From NCBI GenBank assembly GCA_937881055.1, contig CALGFJ010000307.1, positions 1 to 41,926 on the forward strand: DNA of 41,926 nucleotides, in the 5' to 3' direction. Each line of letters opens with the position of its first letter. Positions within the stretch are counted from its first letter, which is position 1. This DNA is from an uncultured Acidimicrobiaceae bacterium. Lineage in GTDB: Bacteria > Actinomycetota > Acidimicrobiia > Acidimicrobiales > RAAP-2. Positions 7,905 to 15,591 of the stretch are shown here, piece by piece. The notes beneath the pieces were generated by a model. The model was not told the origin of the DNA. It worked only from the letters and a program-made list of their open reading frames with translations, and did no database searches. A program made the translations under genes and the position numbers.

Positions 7905-9373
7905 GGCGTGAAGAGCACCGTCGCGTGCTGGGCGAGCGTGACGAGCGGACCGGGCCACACACCGAAGACCAGTGTGACGAGCACGCCGAAGGCGATGACC
8001 GCGCCCGTCAGACGCGGTACTTCGACGCGAGTCCCTTCGAGGCCGTCATCGGAATACAGCGCCATCGCCCAACGAAGGTAGAAGAAGGCGGCGATCGCGG
8101 CGCTGATCAACGCGATCAACGCCAGCGCTCCCCCGCCCGCGTCGACCACCGACGCCAGCACGGCGAACTTCGCGTAGAAGCCGGTCGTGAGTGGCGCGCC
8201 CAGTTGGCTGAGAAGGAGAATCGCGAGGGCGGCGCCGAGCCACGGTTGGCGCCGGGCCAGACCCTGGTAGCGCTCGATCGAGTGATGTTCGTCTCCAACA
8301 CCACCGATCAACGTCACGATCGCGAAGGACGCGACGACGATCGGCGCGTAGGTGATCACGTAGAACAGCGTCGCCGCGGTGCCCCGGATCGTGCCGGCCC
8401 AGACGCCGAGCAGGATGAAGCCGGCGTGGTTGATCGACGAGTACGCGAGCATCCGCTTCACGTTGCGCTGGACGACCGCCAGCGACGCGCCGACGACCGT
8501 CGTGAGGACGATCAACGTCCAGAGAATCGGCCGCCACGTATCGAGTTGGGTGCCGAGGGCCGAGATGAGGACGCGAATCAGCGCGGCGAAGGCGCCCACC
8601 TTGACGATCGAGGCCATGAGACCGGTGACCGGCGTCGGCGCACCCTCATAGACGTCGGGCGACCAGAGGTGGAACGGCACGGCCGCGATCTTGAAGGCGA
8701 ACCCGACGAGCAACAGAGCGCCGCCGGCGTAGAGCAGGCCGGGGTGCAACAACACGTTCGACCCCAAGAAGTACGAGATCGTCGACAGGTTCGTCGAGCC
8801 GGTCGCCCCGTAGACCAAGGCCGCACCGTAGATGAAGATCGCCGAGGCGAAGCCTCCGAGCAAGAAGTACTTGAGTGCGGCCTCCGAGGACGTCGCGCGG
8901 TGTCGGTCGAAGGCGACCAGGACGTAGAGGCCGATCGAGAGGATCTCGAGCCCGAGGAAGATCACGATGAGGTCGTTCGCCTGGGTCATCAGAATCGCAC
9001 CGGCACTCGAGGCGAGCGCGAGGATGTGGAATTCGACGCCGGAGACCCGCTCGCGAATCGCCCAGTCGTGGGCGACCAGGGCGGTCATGATGACGCTAAG
9101 GGCGATGACGCCCGAGGCGACGACCGAGAAGTCATCGAGCACGATCGCGTGGGCGATCGTGACCGACGCACCGGCCTTCGCGACGCAACGCCACTGGAAG
9201 TAGTTGGCGACGATGCTCGCCGCGGCCGCCGCGACGACGGTCGAGGTGGCGACGACGAGGGGTACCTTGCCGCGCGCGAGGGCCGACGCGAGCACGAGGG
9301 CCAGGGCCGCGCCGAAGAAGATCAGGACCGGCAGGATCGCCAAGTAGTGAATCGAGGGGATCGCGAGCTTCAC
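7901..9373 (-). CDS. nuoN: NADH-quinone oxidoreductase subunit N
   Basis: This 490-residue protein is one of the three antiporter-like proton-pumping subunits of complex I. It consists almost entirely of hydrophobic helices (about 14). Typical regions are GLEILSIGLYVLVAF with the key glutamate of the NuoN family, EAALKYFLLGGFASAIF, and PFHLWSPDVYEGAPTPVTGLMAS, where the broken helix and its conserved residues lie. The GTG start overlaps the nuoM stop by four bases (GTGA), and its own stop overlaps the start of the ATP-grasp gene in the same way. Confidence 0.96.
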   Translation of the reverse strand: MKLAIPSIHYLAILPVLIFFGAALALVLASALARGKVPLVVATSTVVAAAAASIVANYFQWRCVAKAGASVTIAHAIVLDDFSVVASGVIALSVIMTALVAHDWAIRERVSGVEFHILALASSAGAILMTQANDLIVIFLGLEILSIGLYVLVAFDRHRATSSEAALKYFLLGGFASAIFIYGAALVYGATGSTNLSTISYFLGSNVLLHPGLLYAGGALLLVGFAFKIAAVPFHLWSPDVYEGAPTPVTGLMASIVKVGAFAALIRVLISALGTQLDTWRPILWTLIVLTTVVGASLAVVQRNVKRMLAYSSINHAGFILLGVWAGTIRGTAATLFYVITYAPIVVASFAIVTLIGGVGDEHHSIERYQGLARRQPWLGAALAILLLSQLGAPLTTGFYAKFAVLASVVDAGGGALALIALISAAIAAFFYLRWAMALYSDDGLEGTRVEVPRLTGAVIAFGVLVTLVFGVWPGPLVTLAQHATVLFTP

Positions 9374-10872
9374 TTGTTCACCCCGGCCGGCGCGACGTGG
9401 TGGATGAGTTGCTGCACCGAGGGCGTGATGCGATCAAGTACCGGCTTCGGGAAGACACCCAGGACGACGATCAGGACGACGACGGGCACCAAGACCCACT
9501 GCTCGCGCGGCGTCGCGTCGGCGATCTCGGCGTTGGCGCCTTCGGCGCGGCCGTGGAAGACCCGCTGGTAGGCCCAGAGCAGGTAGAGCGCCGCGGCGAC
9601 CACGCCGAACGTGGCGACGACCGCCCACCACGCGTGCGTGGCGAAGGTGCCGATGAGAATCAGGTACTCACTCACGAATCCCGAAAGGCCGGGCAGACCA
9701 ATCGAGGCCAGCATGACCACGGTGAAGAGCGCGGCCATGATGGGCGCCGGACCCTGAAGACCCTTGAAGTCCTTGATCAGGATCGATCCGCGACGCTTCT
9801 CGATGAAACCGATGATCAAGAAGAAGCCGATCGTGATGACCCCGTGGTTGAACATCAAGAGCACGGCGCCGACGGTGGCGATGGTGGACCCCGACATGAC
9901 ACCCAACGTGATGAAGCCCATCTGTGCGAGCGAGGAGTACGCGACGAAGCGCTTGAGGTCGGGTGTCGTACAGGCCAGCATCGAGCCGTACAGGATCCCG
10001 ATGACCGCGAGGGTCAGGACCACGGGACGCATCGTCGCCAACGCCAACGGGAACAGTCCGACGGCGAATCGAAGGAGCCCGTACGTCCCGAGCTTGGCGA
10101 GCAGCGCGGACATCTCGATCGAGCCGGCGGTCGGCGCCTCGGCGTAGGTGATGGGCGACCAGGTGTGCAACGGCCAGATCGGGGCCTTCACCGCGAAGGC
10201 GATGGCGAAGGCGACGAAGAGCCACACGGCGGTGCCGTGGGACATGGCCGTCGACGAGATCGCGCTGTAGGAGAACGTGAGCGCCGAACCGGGGATCTGA
10301 TGCTGGTGGGCGAAGCCGAGGTACAAGATGCCGATCAACAAGAACGCCGAGCCGGTGAAGGTGTAGATGAAGAACTTCAGGGCCGCCTTGGAGCGTTCTC
10401 GCCCACCCCACTGACTGATGATGAAATAGCACGGGATCAGCGTCAATTCGAAGAAGATGAAGAACTCGAGCAGGTCGTGGGAGAGGAAACTGCCCATCGT
10501 GAAGCACGTGAGGAGCAACATCCACGCCACGAAGGCCGGCTCCTGTCGACGGTCGCGCGCGCCCAGCAACGCCAGCAGGACGGTGAGCGCGGTGAGCACG
10601 ATCATCAACAACGAGATGCCGTCGATCGCCACGTCGTAGGCGAGGCCGAAGGGAGCCGCCAGGACGTGACGGGTGGCGAAGTCGAACGTCTGGGCCTTGG
10701 CGACGTGATCGTTGTAGAGACACGCGACGACGAGCGAGAGCACCAACTCGAGCGCGGAGGCCGCGATGGCGACGAGGTAGGCCCGGCCCTCGACCTTGCG
10801 CGTCAGCGCGGCGCCGATCGCCCCGACGAGCGGGACCACGAGCAAGGAGGCGAGCCACAGAGAAGAGTGCAT
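9370..10872 (-). CDS. nuoM: NADH-quinone oxidoreductase subunit M
   Basis: The 500-residue antiporter-like subunit has the expected signature FFIFFELTLIPCYFII (helix-5 glutamate), KFFIYTFTGSAFLL, and PLHTWSPITYAEAPTAGSIEMSALLAKLGTYGLLR. A longer open frame extends to 11118 but lies inside nuoL. The ATG at 10872 falls 2 nt after the nuoL stop and gives MHSSLWLASLLVVPLVG, a normal NuoM N-terminus. Together with NuoL and NuoN it forms the distal membrane arm that couples electron transfer to proton translocation. Confidence 0.96.
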   Translation of the reverse strand: MHSSLWLASLLVVPLVGAIGAALTRKVEGRAYLVAIAASALELVLSLVVACLYNDHVAKAQTFDFATRHVLAAPFGLAYDVAIDGISLLMIVLTALTVLLALLGARDRRQEPAFVAWMLLLTCFTMGSFLSHDLLEFFIFFELTLIPCYFIISQWGGRERSKAALKFFIYTFTGSAFLLIGILYLGFAHQHQIPGSALTFSYSAISSTAMSHGTAVWLFVAFAIAFAVKAPIWPLHTWSPITYAEAPTAGSIEMSALLAKLGTYGLLRFAVGLFPLALATMRPVVLTLAVIGILYGSMLACTTPDLKRFVAYSSLAQMGFITLGVMSGSTIATVGAVLLMFNHGVITIGFFLIIGFIEKRRGSILIKDFKGLQGPAPIMAALFTVVMLASIGLPGLSGFVSEYLILIGTFATHAWWAVVATFGVVAAALYLLWAYQRVFHGRAEGANAEIADATPREQWVLVPVVVLIVVLGVFPKPVLDRITPSVQQLIHHVAPAGVNK

Positions 10873-10874
10873 GC

Positions 10875-12746
10875 CTAGCCGACCCTGGCCACGAGGAAGA
10901 CGATCACGACCGCGAGGCCGAGGACGGTCGCGAGCGCGTAGTGCCGCACGAAGCCGGACTGCACCTTGCGCAGTCCCTCGCCGCTTCGCCGCACGCTCAC
11001 CGCGAGCGCGGTGACGGCGCCGTCGATGACCTTGGGTTCGATGACGTCGTCTTCGAACTGCGCGGCTCGCGTGAGTGGTCGACCGATGCTGGCGTCGTAG
11101 ACGTCGTCCCAGTGCCACACGTGCTCGAGGAACGAGGACTCGTATCGCGGCGACTCCGAGATGTTGCGCCAGATGGAGAAGGCCGCCAGCAGACCCAACA
11201 CCGCCGCGGCGACGTCAACGAGGGCGAGCCCGTACTGGGCCACGGTGTCGGCGTGACCGGCGGTCGCCACGTAGCCCAAGGTCGGCGCGAGAAAACCGGC
11301 CAGCGAATCGTGGTGGATCCACGGCAGGTCCAAGACCCCGCCGAGCACCGACAGGGCGGCGAGGACGACCAGGGGTGTCGTCATCACCCACGGTGATTCG
11401 TGCGGGTCGTGGCCGTGCGTGTCCTCGCGGAAACGTTCGGTGCCGCGGAAGGTCAGGACGAACAGGCGACTCATGTAATACGCGGTGAGAATCGCGGTCA
11501 GGACGCCGAGGACCCACAACGCCTTGTTGTGTTCGAAGACGTTGGTGAGGACGTCGCCCTTCGACCAGAATCCGGCGAAGGGCGGAATGCCCGAGATCGT
11601 CAGCCATCCGATCAGGAACGTCGGGAACGTCAGGGGGAGGTACTTCTGCAGGCCGCCCATCTTTCGCATGTCCTGCTCGCCGTTGAGCGAATGGATGACC
11701 GAGCCGGAACCGAGGAAGAGCAGGGCTTTGAAGAAGGCGTGACTGATCATCAAGAAGATCGCCGCCGAGTAGGCGCCCACGCCGACGGCGAGCACCATGT
11801 AGCCGATCTGGGAGATCGTCGAGAAGGCCAACACCTTCTTGATGTCCTTCTGGGACGTCGCGATCGTGGCCGCGACGAACGCCGTCACTCCCCCGATGAC
11901 GGCGATGGTCATGCGACCGGAGTGCGACAGCGCGAGGACCGGCGACATGCGCACCAGTAAGTAGACGCCGGCGGTCACCATGGTCGCGGCGTGGATGAGC
12001 GCCGACACGGGGGTCGGGCCTTCCATGGCGTCGGGCAACCAGTTGAAGAGCGGAATCTGCGCGCTCTTGCCCGTTGCGGCGAGCAGCAGTGTCAACACGA
12101 CCAGCGTCGCGATGGTCGGCGTCAGCGTGCCCGCGTGCGCGAAGATCGAGACGTAGGTGAGCGTGTGCAGTCGCGAGAAGAGCAGGAACATCGCCACCAA
12201 CATCCCGACGTCGCCGACGCGGTTGTAGATGAACGCCTTCTTGCCGGCCGACGCCGCGGCGTCGCGATCGAAGTAGTAGCTCACGAGCCAGTACGAACAG
12301 AGCCCGACGCCCTCCCAGCCGACGAACGTCAGGACCAGATTGTTCGCCATGACGAGCAGCAGCATCGAGAAGACGAAGAGGTTGAGGTACAAGAAGAACT
12401 TGCGGAAGTCCTTCTCGCCTTTCATGTAGCCGGTCGAATAGAGATGAATGAGCGCAGAGATACCGGTGACGAACAGGCACATCGTGATCGAGAGCTGGTC
12501 CATGAGCAACGCGGCCGGTACGTGCAACGTCCCGACCGAGATCCACGAGAAGAGACTGACCGTCACCTGACGAGACGAATGACCGAGGAGCATCACGAAG
12601 AACACGACGGAGAGAGCGAAACTTCCGGTGACGACGCCGGTACCGATGACGCCGACCTGGCGATCACTGAGGGTGCGGCCGAGCAGCAGCACCGCCAAGA
12701 AACCGCACAGGGGCAGCAGGAGTATCAGGGTTGCGACGGGAGCCAT
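10875..12746 (-). CDS. nuoL: NADH-quinone oxidoreductase subunit L
   Basis: At 623 residues this is the longest antiporter-like subunit. It contains VGWEGVGLCSYWLVSYYFDR with its conserved glutamate, KKAFIYNRVGDVGML, IPLFNWLPDAMEGPTPVSALIHAATMVTAGVYL, and a long C-terminal extension (about residues 520-623) that includes the lateral helix and final membrane anchor typical of NuoL. It starts with ATG one base after the nuoK stop (TGAGATG). Confidence 0.97.
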   Translation of the reverse strand: MAPVATLILLLPLCGFLAVLLLGRTLSDRQVGVIGTGVVTGSFALSVVFFVMLLGHSSRQVTVSLFSWISVGTLHVPAALLMDQLSITMCLFVTGISALIHLYSTGYMKGEKDFRKFFLYLNLFVFSMLLLVMANNLVLTFVGWEGVGLCSYWLVSYYFDRDAAASAGKKAFIYNRVGDVGMLVAMFLLFSRLHTLTYVSIFAHAGTLTPTIATLVVLTLLLAATGKSAQIPLFNWLPDAMEGPTPVSALIHAATMVTAGVYLLVRMSPVLALSHSGRMTIAVIGGVTAFVAATIATSQKDIKKVLAFSTISQIGYMVLAVGVGAYSAAIFLMISHAFFKALLFLGSGSVIHSLNGEQDMRKMGGLQKYLPLTFPTFLIGWLTISGIPPFAGFWSKGDVLTNVFEHNKALWVLGVLTAILTAYYMSRLFVLTFRGTERFREDTHGHDPHESPWVMTTPLVVLAALSVLGGVLDLPWIHHDSLAGFLAPTLGYVATAGHADTVAQYGLALVDVAAAVLGLLAAFSIWRNISESPRYESSFLEHVWHWDDVYDASIGRPLTRAAQFEDDVIEPKVIDGAVTALAVSVRRSGEGLRKVQSGFVRHYALATVLGLAVVIVFLVARVG

Positions 12747-12747
12747 C

Positions 12748-13053
12748 TCAGCCCTTCAACTCAGAGAGCTCGTCGACCGACGTCGAAGAGCGACGGCGAA
12801 AGACCGCGACGACGATGCCGAGGCCGACCGTGACCTCGGCGGCCGCCACGACCATCACGAAGAACACGATGGCCTGGCCACTGATGTCGTTAAGCGTTCG
12901 CGAGAACGTGACGAAGGTGAGATTGACGGCGTTGAGCATCAGTTCGATGCACATGAACATGATGAGCGCCGAGCGCCGTGTCAGGAGCCCGAACGCACCG
13001 ATGCCGAAAAGTCCGGCGGCCAAAATGAGATACCACGCGGCGGGGACGTTCAC
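12748..13053 (-). CDS. nuoK: NADH-quinone oxidoreductase subunit K
   Basis: This 101-residue protein has three membrane helices and is related to MrpC. Its hallmarks are the [13 protein letters not shown] segment with the buried glutamate in helix 2 and the [20 protein letters not shown] segment with the glutamate of helix 3, both needed for proton transfer in studied homologues. The GTG start overlaps the nuoJ stop as GTGA. Confidence 0.96.
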   Translation of the reverse strand: MNVPAAWYLILAAGLFGIGAFGLLTRRSALIMFMCIELMLNAVNLTFVTFSRTLNDISGQAIVFFVMVVAAAEVTVGLGIVVAVFRRRSSTSVDELSELKG

Positions 13054-13607
13054 GCTTCCTCCTCCGGGGTCGCGCGCTCGCGACGAGCGAGCAGGACGGC
13101 GCCGACGACGGCGATGATGAGCAACGCCGCGGTCGCCTCGAACGCGAACAGGTACGTCGTGAACACCGCGGTACCGAGTTCACGCACGTTGCCATTGCCC
13201 GACGAGAGCTTGGTCGTGACCGATGCGGCACCGCTCACCCAATGCGACTTCGCCATCAGGGTAATAAGTCCGGCGACGGTGATCGCGACCCCCACGCCCG
13301 CAAAGGCCCGCTGCCCGACGAGCGGCTCGAAGTGGATGTGTTCGCGACGATCGACGCCGAGGAACATGATCACGAACAAGAACAGCACGACGATGGCACC
13401 GGCGTAGACGATTATCTGTACCGCCGCGAGGAAGTCCGCCAACTGGGCGACGAAGGCGACGGCGACGCCGATCAACGTCATGATCAAGCAGAGCGCGGCG
13501 TGCACGGGATTCTTCACGGAGATCACCCCCACGGCACCGACGAGAATCAACAACGCCGACGTCGCGAACACGAGCACCCATTGGATGGCGTAGGTGGTCG
13601 CGATCAC
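13050..13607 (-). CDS. nuoJ: NADH-quinone oxidoreductase subunit J
   Basis: This 185-residue five-helix subunit resembles MrpA-C-terminal/ND6 proteins. The characteristic [17 protein letters not shown] and [23 protein letters not shown] segments are present; the second contains the helix-3 pi-bulge region and its conserved Tyr and Gly. The GTG start overlaps nuoI by four bases (GTGA), and the stop overlaps nuoK likewise. Confidence 0.95.
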   Translation of the reverse strand: MIATTYAIQWVLVFATSALLILVGAVGVISVKNPVHAALCLIMTLIGVAVAFVAQLADFLAAVQIIVYAGAIVVLFLFVIMFLGVDRREHIHFEPLVGQRAFAGVGVAITVAGLITLMAKSHWVSGAASVTTKLSSGNGNVRELGTAVFTTYLFAFEATAALLIIAVVGAVLLARRERATPEEEA

Positions 13608-14359
13608 GGCTTGGCCTTGCGTCGACGCTTGGGCATCTTCTCGCGCGCCTCATTCAACTTTCCCTGCAAGCCGCGGAACTGCAGCGGAACGTCTTCGGGC
13701 TCGAAGTGCTTGGGGAAGATGTTGCGCAGCTGCTTCGATCCGGTCGCCGCGTCGTCGCGCACGCCGGACTGTCCGGCCTCGGGCGCGCGAAGACCAGCGC
13801 CGAGGTCGGCGGTCCACTGCACGACACCCTCGTACGCGGCGTCACCGTTCGGCGAGGTCGCGCGCATCCATCCGCCGGTCATTGCGGCCTCACCCTCACG
13901 CCAGTCCTCCCAGGGCAAGCGCTGGGGAAATCCCTGGTCGTCGACGAGGAGTTCCGCCTTCGTGTAGATGGCGTCGGAGCGGTTGGTGAACGAGAACTCG
14001 AACATCTTGGACTCGGTGATCGCCTGGGTCGGGCAGGCCTCGACGCAGAGGTCGCAATGAATGCAGCGAAGGTAGTTGATCTCGTAGATGTAGCCGTAGC
14101 GCTCGCCCGGGCTGACCGGATGGTCCGGCGGGTTGTCCAGTCCGCGCACGTAGATGCAGTTGACGGGACAGACACCGGCACACAGTTCGCAGCCGATGCA
14201 CTTCTCCATGCCGTCCTCGTAGCGATTCAGCACGTGTCGTCCGTGCTGACGAGGTTGCTTCGGACGTTTGGCCTTCGGATAGCTCGTCGTCACCGTCGGT
14301 CGAGTCAGGTGCAGGAAGGTCAACTTGAAGCCGCCGAAGAAGTCCAGGAGCGGCGCCAT
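13604..14359 (-). CDS. nuoI: NADH-quinone oxidoreductase subunit I, with long C-terminal tail
   Basis: The ferredoxin-like subunit carries the two 4Fe-4S clusters N6a and N6b. Two CxxCxxCxxxCP motifs are visible, with cysteines at 54, 57, 60, 64 and 99, 102, 105, 109. It links the peripheral arm to the quinone site. At 251 residues it is longer than many NuoI proteins. The last ~90 residues after the NPFTNRSD-like region are polar and end in a very basic stretch (KRRRKAKP), with no recognisable domain. The ATG shares one base with the nuoH stop (TGATG). Confidence 0.95.
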   Translation of the reverse strand: MAPLLDFFGGFKLTFLHLTRPTVTTSYPKAKRPKQPRQHGRHVLNRYEDGMEKCIGCELCAGVCPVNCIYVRGLDNPPDHPVSPGERYGYIYEINYLRCIHCDLCVEACPTQAITESKMFEFSFTNRSDAIYTKAELLVDDQGFPQRLPWEDWREGEAAMTGGWMRATSPNGDAAYEGVVQWTADLGAGLRAPEAGQSGVRDDAATGSKQLRNIFPKHFEPEDVPLQFRGLQGKLNEAREKMPKRRRKAKP

Positions 14360-15591
14360 CAGTCACCCTCCTCATCGGTCATCGAGCGCAGGACTTCCCC
14401 GGGCAGCGGCCGTCTTCCGACGACGGGTAACACCGAATCGGCGCCGACTTCGCGGGACTGGCCGAGCGAGAACGCACGCGCGAGCACCGAATACGCGATC
14501 AACACGACCGCTCCCATCATGAAGCCCCAACCGGGCGCCACGAGGAAACCGGCGACGATCAGCATCCACCCCAGGCTGAGCGGGATGAGACGCTTCCAGC
14601 CGAGGTCCATGAGCTGGTCGTAGCGAAAGCGCGGCAATGACGCGCGGAACCAGATGTAACAGAAGGCGAAGCCGATCGTTTTGAGGAGGAACCACGCAAT
14701 CGGGAAGAGCCATTTCAAATGCGCTACGTTGGGCGCCCAACCGGCCGGTCCCCCGAGGAAGAGCGTCACGATGATGGCCGACATGGTGATCGTGTTCATG
14801 TACTCCGCGAGGAAGAAGATGGCGAAGCGGAACGAGGAGTACTCCGTGTGGAATCCCCCCACGAGTTCGCTCTCGGCTTCCACGACATCGAAGGGCGGAC
14901 GGTTCAACTCCGCGGTGATCGCGATGACGAAGACGACGAAGGGCACGACGCCGAGGCGGATCAGATTCCAGTGCCAGATGCCGTGACTCTGTGACGTCAC
15001 GATGTTGTGCACCGAAAGAGAGCCGGTCACGAGCACCACGGTCACGATGGTCATGCCGAGCGCCGCTTCGTAGCTGATCATCTGGGCGCTCGCGCGAACC
15101 GACGAGAGCAGCGGGTACTTCGAGCCGGACGACCACCCGGCGAGCATGACGCCGTAGACCGAGATACCCGACATCGCCAGCAGTAACAAAATGCCCATCG
15201 GCGGGTTCGCGACCTGGAGCAAGACCGTGTGACCGGCGATCGTCATGGTCCCACCAATTGGCACGAGACCGAAGGTGATGATCGCCGGAACGAGTACGAG
15301 GAACGGGGCCAACTTGAAGACCGTGCGATCAGCCTCGGAAGGGATCAGGTCTTCCTTCAAGATCAACTTCAACCCGTCGGCCAGCGTCTGGAGTAGTCCG
15401 AAGGGACCCCAGCGCTGAGGTCCGATGCGACTCTGCATGTCCGAGATCGCCTTGCGCTCGAACCAGATCATGAGGATCACCGAGGTCATCAAGAGCCCGA
15501 GGCCCACGAGACACTTGACCACGACGATGACGATCACGGCGACGTCCACGCCGTGATCGAACAGAGGATCGACGATCGCGAGCCAGTTCAC
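14359..15591 (-). CDS. nuoH: NADH-quinone oxidoreductase subunit H
   Basis: NuoH (ND1 type) forms the quinone access channel at the base of the membrane arm. Recognisable blocks are IWFERKAISDMQSRIGPQRWGPFG, LADGLKLILKED, ELNRPPFDVVEAESELVGGFHTEYSS with the conserved acidic loop, and FRASLPRFRYDQLMDLGWK. The length of 410 residues and eight or so helices are normal. The start is GTG, overlapping the nuoG stop as GTGA. Confidence 0.97.
   Translation of the reverse strand: MNWLAIVDPLFDHGVDVAVIVIVVVKCLVGLGLLMTSVILMIWFERKAISDMQSRIGPQRWGPFGLLQTLADGLKLILKEDLIPSEADRTVFKLAPFLVLVPAIITFGLVPIGGTMTIAGHTVLLQVANPPMGILLLLAMSGISVYGVMLAGWSSGSKYPLLSSVRASAQMISYEAALGMTIVTVVLVTGSLSVHNIVTSQSHGIWHWNLIRLGVVPFVVFVIAITAELNRPPFDVVEAESELVGGFHTEYSSFRFAIFFLAEYMNTITMSAIIVTLFLGGPAGWAPNVAHLKWLFPIAWFLLKTIGFAFCYIWFRASLPRFRYDQLMDLGWKRLIPLSLGWMLIVAGFLVAPGWGFMMGAVVLIAYSVLARAFSLGQSREVGADSVLPVVGRRPLPGEVLRSMTDEEGD

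Noticed and set aside
7925-9571. Long open frame (548 codons) on the plus strand opposite nuoN, and similar ones at 9397-10878, 11991-12833, 13706-14623 and 18085-19623
   Set aside because: Their translations are strongly biased to Arg, Asp, Glu and Gly, lie wholly antisense to well-conserved nuo genes and show no family motif. They are by-products of GC-rich codon usage.
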